Assembly (NCBI GenBank): GCA_020631735.1
Contig: CM036159.1
Span: 94,598,656-94,662,655 of the forward strand
Direction: 5' to 3'
Length of the DNA stretch: 64,000 nt
Source: Saccharum officinarum
Taxonomy: Eukaryota > Streptophyta > Magnoliopsida > Poales > Poaceae
Of the stretch, positions 12,927 through 23,997 are shown piece after piece. Both the position numbers and the translations under genes were made by a program. Within the stretch, counting starts at the first letter, position 1. Every line of letters begins with the position of its first letter. The notes under the pieces were generated by a model, which saw only the letters and a list, made by a program, of their open reading frames with translations, did no database searches and was not told the DNA's origin.

Positions 12927-13237
12927 CTTTGGCTGTGGCAAGATTGAAAAGATGAAAGTGCCAAAACAATCACAAAAGGGGCAATTAAATAGGGCTAAGC
13001 CATCTCCTCAAGAAGTCCAACATCCTCCTCGAGATAAAGGTAGAATTAATTTTTTTCTCCTAAAGTTAAGGGCAGAGTTAATCCCTTCACCAAAACTAAC
13101 ACAGCACTTCAGCTTCCAACATTAATTGCGCAATGCAACCAGTGTGAAAGTGGTGCACTTTTTCATGCAGAAAAACTCAACAGACAGACCAACCGAGTTC
13201 TTTTTGTTACAAAGGAGAAGACAAAACCCTTGGACAA

Positions 13238-14085
13238 TTTTTAAGCTTAAATGAGAGTAAGGCTGATTAAGCTAACACTTGGGCCTACCCTGGGTTGTTT
13301 TCACGGCCTAGATGAGAGCTAGAGGGAGCTCTCTCTATCCCGAGTTGTTTTCACAATCTGATGAGAGCAAAAGAGCTGAAAAGATGCTTGAGCTCGTAAT
13401 CCTAAGTTTTTTCAGGCTTGGATGAGAGTAAGGCTGATAAAGCTAACACTCAAACCTATCCTGGGTTGTTTTCATAGCCTGGATAAGAATCACAGGTGCT
13501 CACCCTATCCCGAGTTGTTTTCACAATCGGATGAGAGCAAAAGAGCTGAAAAGATGCTTGAGCTCGCTATCCTAAGTCTTTTCAGGCTTAGATGACAATA
13601 AGGCTGGTAAAGCTAACACTTGAACCGATCCTAGGTTGTTTTCATGGCCTGGATGAGAGCCAGAGAGTGCTCGCCCTATCCCAAGTTGTTTTTATAATTG
13701 GATGAGAGCAAAAGAGCTGAAAAGATGCTTGAGCTTGCCAGCCCAAGTCTTTTCAGGCTTGGATGAGAGTAAGGCTGATAAAGCTAACACTCGAACCTAT
13801 CCCGGGTTGTTTTCCTAGCTCGGATGAGAGCCACAAGTGCTCGCCCTATCCCGAGTTGTTTTCACAACAGAATGAGAGCAAAAGAGCTAAAAAGATGCTT
13901 GAGCTCGCTATCCTAAGTCTTTTCAGGCTTAGATGAGAGTAAGGCTGATAAAGCTAACACTCGAACCGATCCTAGGTTGTTTTCACGACCTGGATGAGAG
14001 CCAGAGAGCGCTTGTCCTATACTGAGTTGTTTTCACAATCGAATGAGAGCAAAAGAGCTAAAAAGACGCTTAAGCTCGCAATTCA
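13238..14085 (+). repeat. ~170-bp tandem repeat, about five copies
   Basis: The anchor 'gagcaaaagagct' recurs at steps of 170-171 bp (near 13368, 13538, 13709, 13879 and 14050). Each unit is made of related half-units, with 'gttgttttcac' followed by 'gatgagagc' occurring twice per unit. Confidence 0.85.
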
Positions 14086-14509
14086 CAAAATCAAGAGCAA
14101 AAGAGTTGCAAATATACTTGAGCTTGTTTTCATCTAGAACCCTTTAGACGCGGATGGAAACTAAGTCTGAGCTAAGTAAATGCAAGACTACGATGGGCAA
14201 GATATAAGAAGTCTGAGCCCACCAAGACTACTCTTGATATGAACAAAAGCGCCGATGCTCGCCAATGTTCAAGATCAACAAGACAAAAAGAAGTCACGAA
14301 AAGGAAACTTTCTTACAAAACAACAAGGAGAAGGCCTAATTTCTAGAATCATCGTTAGAAGAAGGAAAATACACTTTTTGAGAAGCAGAAGCAATCCTTG
14401 ACGATAGATCTTTGAGAACGGACTACAACCACAAGAAACTACTCGGATTTAAGGAAGGACAAAAGATTTACATGACATATAGAACTACTGGCTACATTGA
14501 CAACCTAAC

Positions 14510-15043
14510 AAGATGAATCTACGACTGGACAGCCCACCTTTCGATCTCCTTTATGCCAACATCAAAGCGAGGCCTAACAGCAACGCAACCAAGCCGCCAT
14601 CAAATCCTCAACGGGGACCAGCTACCCACAGACTCGACGTCGTCGACGTCTTCAGCAGCAAGAGCTTCCTAGTCGACTTCATCCCCAGCAACGAGCGCTT
14701 CCCAGTCAACTTCGTCCTTGCTGTCGTTGCTAAGGACGATCAAATCAACCCCCATCAAGGCGACATCAACAGGAGGAATGAAGACGAGATTGGCCGTAGG
14801 AGTAATCGCTGGATCCTCCTCCTTTCACAAATATGGAACTAGTGTTGATGTCCTGGCAGGTGGAGCCTTCTCCACGACCGGAGCCTCACGAACACCAAGA
14901 GCCAACGACGCTAACAACGAAGATGATGATGGCAAAGAACCTCCGCTCAACAGTGCCGACATAACCACTGCTCTTGAAGGGTGAGCAAGCGACGAACGCG
15001 GCACCTTACGAACGCAGCACCTTTGGATAAACTTCTTCACCAT
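14510..15043 (-). pseudogene. Decayed antisense ORF in the 3' zone, unrecognised
   Basis: On the minus strand an ATG at 15041-15043 opens a frame (MVKKFIQRCC) that runs to TGA at 14825 and continues with only a few more stops to about 14510. The tail is acidic (DEVDWEALVAGDEVD). Upstream on the minus strand lies the repeat block 15044-15350, with a TATA-like 'ctatttaac' near 15104. It could be a relic of another extra ORF. I recognise no family and the frame is broken, so this is weak. Confidence 0.35.
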
Positions 15044-15349
15044 TTTGGCTGTGGCAAGATTGAAAAGATGAAAGTGCCAAAACAATCGTGAAAGGGGCAG
15101 TTAAATAGGGCTAAGTCGTCTTCTCAAGAAGTCCAACAGCCTCCTCAAGATAAAGGTAGAATTAGTTTTTTCTCCTAAAGTTAAGGGCAGAGTTAATCCT
15201 TTCACCAAAACTAACACGACACTTCAGCTTCCAACATTAATTGCGCAACGCAACCAGTGTGAAAGTGGTGCACTTTTTCATGCAGAAAACTCAACAGATA
15301 GACCAACCGAGTTCTTCTTGTTACAAAGGAGAAGACAAAACCCTTGGAC

Positions 15350-15770
15350 AATTTTTAGGCTTAGATGAGAGTAAGGCTGATTAAGCTAACACTTGGTCCT
15401 ACCCTGGGTTGTTTTCATGGCCTGGATGAGAGCTAGAGGGAGCTCTCCCTATCCCGAGTTGTTTTCACAACTGGATGAGAGCAAAAGAGCTGAAAAGATG
15501 CTTGAGCTCGCTATCCTAAGACTTTTCAGGCTTAGATGAGAGGAAGACTGATTAAACCTACACTCGAACCTACCCTAGGTTGTTTTCATGGCCTGGATGA
15601 GAGCTAGAGGGAGCTTGCCCTATCCTAAGTTATTTTTACAACCAGATGAGAGCAAAAGAGCTAAAAAGATGCTTGAGCTCGCCCTATCCCAAGTCTTTTC
15701 AGGCCTAGATGAGAACCCGACTGATCTAGCGCCTACAATTAACAAGTCTCACAAAAAACAAGAGCAAGGC
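15350..15770 (+). repeat. ~170-bp tandem repeat, second run
   Basis: Two to three further copies follow the second macro-repeat copy. The run stops abruptly at 15770, where sequence of a different element starts. Confidence 0.8.
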
Positions 15771-16096
15771 TGATGCATCCGGCCTAGGTGGGGTTGGCCG
15801 AGGCCTAATAAATTAAGGTTGCCCGGACCCCAATAGTTCTTATGCGCACCCACTCGGAGAAAGGCCCAATGTCCCTAAAAGACTAGTCCAATAGGGGAAG
15901 GGTGGCTCTCTCTTTTAAGGTGGCTTCCTCCTCCCAAGCTAAGCAAGGTGAGATTATTCAGAGGCTCACACGGTCGCCGCCCGACTACAACTAGGCCACT
16001 TGGCCTTTTTTTTGTTGCGTCTTTGCCAGCGGGTAATAGTGGATGATGTCCTCAGCATTCCTACCCCTTAAACAAGGGCCTAGCTCTAATACCAAC
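15771..16096 (-). mobile_element. Possible leader of a minus-strand LTR element
   Basis: This is sequence unlike its neighbours that begins sharply at 15771 and ends at the tRNA-primer-like site at 16083-16094. No ORF is visible. Its role as the leader downstream of a 5' LTR is inferred only from that site. Confidence 0.3.
16083..16094 (-). other. Candidate primer-binding site (initiator tRNA-Met type)
   Basis: The minus strand reads TGGTATTAGAGC. This is one mismatch from TGGTATCAGAGC, the usual plant primer site complementary to initiator tRNA-Met. It lies 2 nt from a TG/CA boundary at 16097. Confidence 0.45.
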
Positions 16097-16745
16097 TGAT
16101 GAGATCCCATAGGGTTCGTTGGCCGATCTTTTGATGAGAGATGGCAGATAACTCGATTGGTGGATGGAGATGACGTTCACGATCTGACTACAACCGTCCA
16201 AGGACGCTGCGCCTTAGCAACCGATACACCTCCTCCGATGGCTGCCATGATCTTACGACGCGACAACCAGCCACTAGGGCACCCGTCCTGCAAGTAATCG
16301 AAGAACCAGCAAGAACAAGAAGAACAAGCACTCAATTGCCAAATAAATATGAAGGTTTCAATCTGAAAACACAAGATGGTGAGGTTCTGAAGACAATCAG
16401 TCAGGCGGTTGATCCAACACGCGCGCTGAAAGGCGGAAGCAATAGCTAACTCGACGAAACAAAACCTAATCTATTTGTGGCGGCCCTAGAGGCATATAAG
16501 TAGATGGGAGGACGACCACAAGGGTGTTTGGGTGTTCTCCAACCCTAGGACGCGTCCCTAATGGACCCAACTTGATACATGGGCCATCGGCCCAAAATAA
16601 GGTGACGCAGCACCGTTGACAGAAAAAGTCTCGGTACAAAAATAGTTACTGCAGAAGAATCTGATAAGATTTATCCATGAGGATGGATCCGTTGGAAAGT
16701 AGACTTGATAAGCTTTCCAAAAAGTGCTAGAACGTCCCAATCACA
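16097..16745 (-). mobile_element. Candidate LTR of a minus-strand retroelement (~650 bp)
   Basis: On the plus strand it starts TGATGAG and ends ATCACA, so it has TG...CA ends. It is flanked by a primer-binding-like site on one side and a pol C-terminal ORF on the other. The minus strand has a TATA-like 'acttatatgcc' near 16498. Having internal-region sequence on both sides implies a recombined or tandem element. No second LTR copy is in the window, so the boundaries are provisional. Confidence 0.4.
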
Positions 16746-17001
16746 AGTTGGTGCTATCCTGCAGTCCAAATCCAGCTGGCGCCAATCCCCTGCCCTTCTG
16801 ATCCTCTCCATCATTCCTAAGTAAAACAAGAGTGCACACGTCTCCATTGTCTAAATATGATGGACAATAGTTTAAGAATGAACTTACTTGATGGTTGAGT
16901 TGACGGGCGCGAGCACGAGTAATAGGACCAAGTGGTGCTGGTGATGGTGTAGGTGTAGGTGTGGTGTTGATGTCCTCATCAAAGGCCAGTTGGAGGGTCA
17001 T
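16741..17001 (-). pseudogene. C-terminal tail of a retrotransposon polyprotein (candidate)
   Basis: An 86-codon minus-strand frame with a Thr/Pro-rich stretch, then GPITRARARQLNHQVSSFL and CTLVLLRNDGED. ITRARA-type tails are common at the C-termini of plant Ty3/gypsy polyproteins. The stop overlaps the first bases of the candidate LTR. No integrase domain precedes it, so it is a fragment. Between 17002 and 17210 I see nothing codable. Confidence 0.45.
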
Positions 17002-17210
17002 AATTCAAAAGTACATGGACACGACTACAACAATTAAGGCTTAAATCTAGCACATATTTAAAATTTCAAGGTCTAGTAAAACTACTCAGAAAGATTCACT
17101 CAAATGTTTTAAGCAAAATAGTAAAGATGGATCCAAAGAACCAGAATTCCTTTACAAGGCATAATACAAAGTATATCTTTACAAGAGGGAGGTGCCCGGG
17201 CATACAAAGC

Positions 17211-20202
17211 CTAACCATTAGCTTCATCATCAGAACAAGGGAGCTAAATATCAAGCTTCTCAGTGATGAAGGTGGCCAAATCTTCAACTTCAGGTTCAGC
17301 CTTCTTGATGGAATCCAAATAATTGTCATCATCGACTTCCTCCCTAAGTTTTTCTAGAGGGACCAATGGAGCAAGACATAGATATGAGCTAAAACGTTCT
17401 TGACACATGTCTGAACCCCATTCTTGATGAAGCTCTGGAGGCGCTCAGGAATCAGCGGGATGAACTCACCCTAGGTCCTTCCATCATCTTCAGAAGTCCA
17501 AAGAAGCTTGGCAACGGTCTTGAAAGATTTCCACAAAGTGGGAAACCGTTGATCAGATACCACCATCTTCTAGGACAAATCCTCAATGGTCTTTTGGACC
17601 TACACAAGATCCATGTTAGCTCCACGCCTAATTAACTTGGCTAGGGCAAGATCTTCTTCAGCACGAGTAATTACCTCCTTAGCCCTGTTGTGATTATTAT
17701 AGACAAGTATCTTCATCTCCTCAACATCCCCCAAGAGTTTTTGCTCGTCTCCACGGAGCGTTGGTCAAAGAAATAAGAAGAGATCGTGCAAAATCAGAAC
17801 ATAATTATAGAAATGAAGAAGCAAAGAAACAAAAAAGAACTCGGAGTACCTTCACACTCCTTCTTGAGACCTTCACATTTCCTAGAGGAATCCCACAAGG
17901 TAGCCATGGCTTCATCCCTTCTCTGCTCCGCCTCAATAATTTGCGTGCGAAGAACCCTCTTAGAATCCTGACACCCTTGGCGCTCAGAATCCAGCTCCAC
18001 CTCCTTACTAGCCAACTGTGCCTTCAGCTGGCTCAATTCAAAGGACAGTTTCTTCTCAGTCTCACTCGAGCCAAAAAAAAGCTAGAGTGATCCCAAGAGA
18101 AAGACTACTCCCGCAGAAAAAGGAAGGAATTGAGAAAAGAGAGCAAAACAAGCCAGAAAAAGCCAAAAACAAGAAAGAAGAAGATGCCTACCTGAAGCTG
18201 CTCTTCAAAGAAAGCCATGCCAGCTGCAAGCCTTCCCCAAGATGCAGTCAACTCGAAAAGACGGTGGGTGGCATCAAATTGTAGCACCACATCCACCCCA
18301 GACAAAGACTACTGGAAGCACGACTAGCAGCGGAAGAAGTCGGCTGAGCCGAGGAGATCACCACTAGAGCCAAAAGCCACAGCAGTAGAAAATCCCAGCT
18401 ACCTCCATAGCCAGATCCATTGCCACGGTCACGGTCACCTCCAGAGTAGGTGACTCCACGGTAGCATGATCATCAAGGGCCACCGTCTCCCCCACAACTA
18501 CCTCGCTAACCGTGCGTCCCGAGTCCTGAGACTCAATACGCATAGCCACACCAATGGACTGAGAAGAAGTTGACCGGGGGTTGGAGGAAGGCAAAGGTGA
18601 GGACCTACAAGATGATGGACAACCTCAACGATAAGAAGATGAACCAGAAAAAGGGAAAACAGAGACAAACAAGGCTAGCCAGAATCCACTCACCTAGCTA
18701 TCCTTCTCTAAATACTAATACCCCCAGTCCGAACTGAAGACTTCTGTGGAGGCATGTTGGTAGCAAAATATCATCACCACCCTGCGCCAGGGATGGTGTG
18801 ATTGATGCCTGAGCCCCATAAGAACTCAGGCAAGACACTCGCTTACTGCAAAGGACAAGGACAAGTCAATAGAAGTGCCCAAGAATAATAGTGACAAAAC
18901 AAAAATACAACAACAACTCACCGACTTGTGTCGAGGGCCGCATCATCATCCACATCCTCCTCGCCCTTGAGCAACTCAACCACAGTACCATCTAAGAAAA
19001 AGAGAAAGTACTCGGTTAAGGACACAAACAAACAACAAAGAAGACAAAAATATTGAAATGCTCACCTAGGAGCATGCTACCTACAACTTGAGTACCTAGA
19101 CGAGTACTCGATTGACGAGGCTTCTTGGTAGCAGACACCTCAGTGGAAGCATCGTCCGCTCACGCGCTCTTATTGACGCTATGAGGGGCTCGAGGAACTA
19201 GACGAGGAACATACTCAACATATGGGTCGAGTTCTGTGATGGAAGCACCAGGAAGGATGGTGGTGGCGTGAGACTTACTGGTTGAAGACGCTCTAGCAAG
19301 GTTCTCCCCAACTTTCGTCCCAGTAGGGTTGTCCTCAGCGGGGATCGGATCGATGAAATTTCGACCCAAATCCTGCAGATAACCAACAACAAGAAGAGAA
19401 GTAAGGGAAATGAAAATAGAAAGTACAAACAATGAATGTAATATAAAGAAAAGTACTCATAGAAGTAAAACATGTCACAGCAGGAGGCGGGTTGTTGGCA
19501 CTGTACTCAGGGACCGTGTGTAGGATGACGCTCACTCCCTTCAGAATTTTCTTGAGGCACTCCAACACCTCTTCTTCGGTTAACTCCAAAGCCGGTACCA
19601 TACGAGAAGGGTCCTCAGCCCCAAAGTACTCAAATCCATAGTTCTCCCTTGCCTTCAAGGGTTGAACTTGCTGACGTAGATAACTGGCATTGATTCCGAA
19701 GCCAGTCAGGCCTTGTTGCTTTAGAACCTAGATTCTATCAAGCAATGGCTGGATCTTCTTAAGTTCTTTGCTCGATAGAGTGTTCTTCTCCCAACGATCA
19801 ATGACCGAGGGACCAGAATTGGAGTGAATAGCAAGAGCGGGGAGCATGTTCTCGTCGTAAAACCACTCGGAACGCCACTCCTTCACAAAATCAACCAGGT
19901 CATAGTCGAAAAAGAGACTCTTTTTGCACTAACAGAATTGAATCCCACAACCACCTAGAGGAGAAATATTATCACTCCAAGGGTGTGGTTTTAGATGAAA
20001 GAAATAATGGAATAAGGAGATGGAAGGGGATTCCAAGGAAGGTCTCGCAAAGATGGACAAATACCGACAAGTGAAGGACACCATTCGGAGTCAAGTGATT
20101 TAAGCAAACCCCAAAATATTGGAGAAAATGATGGAGAAAAGAAGATGCTAGGAGGCAAAGGCTAGCATGGATGAAAGAGACGAACAAAACAATTTCACCA
20201 GG
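17211..20202 (-). pseudogene. Antisense extra ORF (aORF) of a Tat-like element, decayed and truncated
   Basis: Read on the minus strand from 20202 down. The N-terminal part (PGEIVLFVSFIHASL, GVLHLSVFVHLCETFLGIP, then FFDYDLVDFVKEWRSEWF) and LKARENYGFEYFGAEDPSRM match the plant 'putative gypsy type transposon' domain family (PF04195-like). An intron fits at 19373-19478 (ACAG exon edge, CTGCAG acceptor). Later parts include a Gln/Glu-rich coiled coil (17794-18036) and an acidic C-terminus ending DDEANG with a stop at 17211. Several in-frame stops exist (PLE**, DRI*VLK). The true N-terminus is missing because the second Tat-like element inserted at 20202/20203. Its orientation converges on the plus-strand pol. 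Confidence 0.7.
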
Positions 20203-20534
20203 TGTCGGTGTTCGGACCCGAGGGGGTCCTAAACCAACGAGTAAATGCTGCGTGTCTCTTTCCTGGATGGTGATGCAAGGAGAACACATGGGGGTTTATC
20301 CTGGTTCGGGCAAAAGAAGGCCCTACGTCCAGGGGGGGAGTTTGTATTTCCTTGCACTGAAGTGCTCGTGTAGGGGTTACAAGCATGCGAGAGACGGCGT
20401 CGAGCCCAAGTCTCAAAGAGAGGAAAAAGAGGACAAGGGTGATTGCTTGAGATATCGATCTCTATCTTGTGTCTTGCCTGTTGTTTCTTGTTTTTCTTCG
20501 TTCGTCCCTCTCGTCTTCGTTCCCTGGCCTGCCC

Positions 20535-20541
20535 TTTTATA
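20535..20541 (-). promoter_or_regulatory. TATA box of the 3' LTR
   Basis: The minus strand reads TATAAAAGGG in the LTR. The matching place in the other LTR (44848-44857) reads CAATAAAAGGG, so the promoter box is lost there. Confidence 0.5.
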
Positions 20542-22730
20542 GGTCGAGAGGAGGCTAAGGCGATGGGGAGTCTTGAGGTGATGTTTTGTCGATTCCTGTT
20601 GAACTGACCGTGGCGACGTGCTCTGGGAATGGCCAGCCATCCCTGGACACCATGGCGTCATGGGAGACGAGACGGCGAAATGACTCGGAGCATCGTGCCA
20701 TACCATCCCTCCCTTGCCGTTGAACTGTGTCGAGCATCGGGGTTGGGTCGAGACCGGGTCGAGGCCGGATGGATAAGGCCGAATCCCCGAGATTGTGGAG
20801 AACGGGCCTTGTCTTATCCTCCCTCGAGGGTGATCGATGGTGAACAGTGCGCAGTAAGGTGGGTGTAACACTTCAAGTGTTTAGTCCTTAATTGCATTGC
20901 ATTTGCATGGCATAAGCATAAGCATGCATCATTCATGTTTGTTATTTTATGTGATGCAACACATGTGATTATTTTAGGGTTTGTTGATTTATTTCATGAA
21001 GTACTTGATAGTTGGTGTAACAAAAAGGTAAGGTAGCCAATCATGACCTACAACACCTTAGTTATACTTAGGGTAACATTTGGAACAAAGTTCATGTTGA
21101 CCAAAATTACAAATTTGCCCTCCAAGAGAAATTTGACCACCATGTGACCCTAGAAGGCTCTAGTTTGACCATTTGAAAAGTCTAATTTAGAGACCTTGCA
21201 TGGGAGAGCACCCTTAAGTAAAGTTGTAGAGAATTTCATGAGGAACAAAAGTTCTAATATGGCCATCTCATGAAAATGACCAGAGCATGCTCAAAAATGG
21301 CCCACAAGTCAGCTTGAGTGGAATCAACACTTAGAAAAAATTTCTAAGTGTGGAAATTGGACTTTTCAGTTTCACTGTACCTCACTTTAGCAACTTGTAA
21401 CTCACAAACTAGGCCAAACCAGTCCTGGAGCCAATTGACAAAGTTGTTGTCCACACATAGCTCTACAACATTGTCAATATCACCATCACCTAGTTCCAAA
21501 TGGTTTAGGAGATATGGTGTCTAGAAAATCGGGTTTCAGTCGGCGTTATCTCTGAAACTGCATTTCAGTTTCAAGGGGCACCACTTTGGAGCCTTATAGT
21601 TTCAAATCCAGGCCGAACCAGCCCAAACTCCAATTGACAAACTTGTAGTCCTCATGTAGCTCTACAACATTGCCAACATCAACCACGCCTAGTTCTCACT
21701 GGTTTGGGAGTTAATCGGCGACCAAACTGCTCTGTCAGTCGAGCGAGGCAACCTCCATTCAGTAAACGGCGACGCCATGCAGCTGGCTCGCGTCGTGGCG
21801 CTCAGGCAGAGTCCGGTGGCCGCGTGGCGCGTGCGTGCTGCTGTCGTCTCCACGTCGCGAGCTCACGCGCGGGAGTGAAGTGGGAGTCGACACCTCCATC
21901 CCCAGCACTCATGCCACTCCCTCCTCCATTCCCTCACTCTCTAGTCCGACGAGCAGTGCCATTCCGACCCCGCCGCGGCCGGGCGAGCTCACCACCGCAC
22001 GGTAGCCTACCTAACTTCACCCACAGCTCCGCCTTAGGCTCCCGGACCTTTCCCTACATCGCGCTTGATCCATTTCGTAGAGGTGAGGAGGTATTGTCGA
22101 TTTTCTCTCCACTAGAGCTCACCGGAGTATCGCCGCCGCCACGGTCCACCGTGGCCAGCTCCCCTCCCTCATTCTACTCCTGTCATGAACCTCGTTCTCA
22201 CCTCCGTAATCGGTGGGGATGCTTGTGGCGAGACCTTACCGTGGGATGTGACCTCGTCGGAGCGGAACACGACGACCACAGTCGTCGCGCTCACCGTCCC
22301 GCATCACGGCGTTCCGTGGCCGGGGTGGTTAGGGCCTCTCTCCATCTCCCTTCTCTACCTCAATCAGTCCGCCTTGTTGCAGTGGAGCTCGTACAGAGCT
22401 CAGATGTGACCGTGCAGCCTCACCGGCGGCAGTACACCGCCACCCGACCCTCACCGGCCGCCGCTCACGACGGCGAGCCCCTCCCACTCCAACCCGAGCC
22501 TTCCTTCTTGCACGAATCGAAGCACCTTGTGACGGAGAACGCGAGGGTGTGCTTGGTTTCCCGAGGGAGCTTCCCTCCGACGAGCTTGAGCTCGCCGGAG
22601 CTCGCGGTTCGCCGCCCCTCTGCCCTCTGTCACTGACCGCGGGGACCCACCTGTCGGTGCCGCGCGTGGGCGGGAGCCCGTGCGGGCCGCGCGCGCGCCG
22701 TGGGCCGCGTCCTTTCCCGGGCCGGCCCAG

Positions 22731-22737
22731 TATAAAT
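22731..22737 (+). promoter_or_regulatory. TATA-like box in giant-LTR copy 1
   Basis: TATAAAT directly follows the GC-rich block (...GGGCCGGCCCAGTATAAATG). Position and context fit a promoter driving the downstream exons. The box is not preserved in copy 2, which reads CCCAGTGACGAATAAG. Confidence 0.4.
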
Positions 22738-23997
22738 GAGATCTTTTTCATTTTTATTTATATTGCTACAGAAATTTGGTTAAGTTTGGAAAATGTAAAT
22801 CTAGGGTTTTACTTGCTCAAAAATCATGAGATAAATTTTGTTAGGATCTACAGGTTGTGTAGTATTTTAGAAAAATATGAGTTTGCTATGTGATGTTTAG
22901 TTTTTGGGATATTTAAATAGGTCTTTAAAATGTGTTTTAAATCACATGCAAACTTGTTTAAATTATATCTTGAGTTTTAGTGTCCCAAAAATTATGAAAT
23001 TTGGTGGGTAGACTAATTCATACTTGCTCTAGCCCTGGTAAAAATTTGGGCAGTAGTGCTTAAGTACTTTTCAAGTTATAATGCTACCTTGTTATTTTAA
23101 GAAATACTTAAATGAATTTTTGTAATTTTTCTACATGTGCAATGTTCATATCAATTTTTGGAGAATGTCTTGGTATCTTAAAGTGTCTAAGAAAAATATG
23201 AAATCTGTTGTTTGACACTTTTCAATAGGGTTTCTTATTTATACAAAAATCAGCCTTATTAGCTTGTGAATTTTGTGTAGGGAGTTTCTGTGAATAAATT
23301 TAGTTCAAATTTTTACAGCAGTCTCTTTTTGGGTCAAAGAGTCCTCTGTAATTTTTGTAGAATTTTGGGAGCAGTTTACATATATGTTTAAAATTCTACT
23401 TAATTACTCAAGTAAATTAAGAAATGGGTTTAAATAAATGTTCTAGGTGGGCACACCTTACTTTCTGGTGTCCTTGTGATATTTGTGAACTTGTAGTAGC
23501 ATTAGTTTGGTTTTAGAGAATGTTTGCCACATCAATAAATATTTAACCTTTGTAAATTTAGGTTTTCTGGACAGCTAAGTAGTAATTCTAAATTTGGCTT
23601 TGATAAAATTGGTTGCTGGACAACTTGTAAATACCAAAGTTGGAGTAAACTTGATGAACTAGCTTGTGTTAAAATTTAGAAGCATTTGGCTTAGTAGTTT
23701 GAGAGTTACTGTTGTTTAAAGTGGCAGTTCAAAATCTGCTACTCTCTGTTTTGGAGAGGACAGATTCTGGAACTTGTGAAGTTTGACATGGAAAACTTAG
23801 GAGTTTGGAGTTGAGGTCTGAAAATGAATTGTAGTGCATTTCTTAGGCTTTTCAGATTGTCTTAGATCATATCTTTTGGAATTATAAATCTCCAGTTGTG
23901 ATAAAAACACGTAGCTGCTGTCCAGAATGCTTACTGTGGTGTTTTGCTGATTGTTATGGTGAGATATCCTAAGACATGCTACCTTTGTAATTGTTAG

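Larger units (their letters stand above)
12678..15770 (+). repeat. Repeat-rich 3' untranslated zone of the first Tat-like element
   Basis: The zone starts after the pol stop and ends where an unrelated minus-strand LTR fragment begins. It contains three runs of a ~170-bp tandem repeat and a 2,116-bp direct macro-repeat. Positions 14086-14500 are AT-rich sequence with no feature I can name. Published work describes hypervariable, satellite-forming 3' UTRs in Tat elements; assigning this zone to that class is inference from position. Confidence 0.7.
12928..15770 (+). repeat. 2,116-bp macro direct repeat (second copy truncated)
   Basis: The block starting 'tttggctgtggcaagattg' at 12928 recurs at 15044 with small changes. 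Similarity continues through the ~170-bp repeats that follow, up to 15770. The macro-unit is therefore about 2.1 kb and only the first ~730 bp of the second unit survive. Confidence 0.85.

Noticed and set aside
14513..14842. Plus-strand 109-codon frame
   Set aside because: No recognisable family. It lies antisense to a longer, better minus-strand frame that is itself decayed.
16083..16094. tRNA gene
   Set aside because: The match is only to the 3' end complement of a tRNA, without a cloverleaf, so a primer-binding site is the better reading.
21704..22636. 310-codon frame in the GC-rich block of giant-LTR copy 1
   Set aside because: GC-rich DNA has few stops. Only a short piece resembles frames in copies 2 and 3, and length and frame are not conserved. 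More likely promoter or leader sequence, though it could hold the missing first exon.
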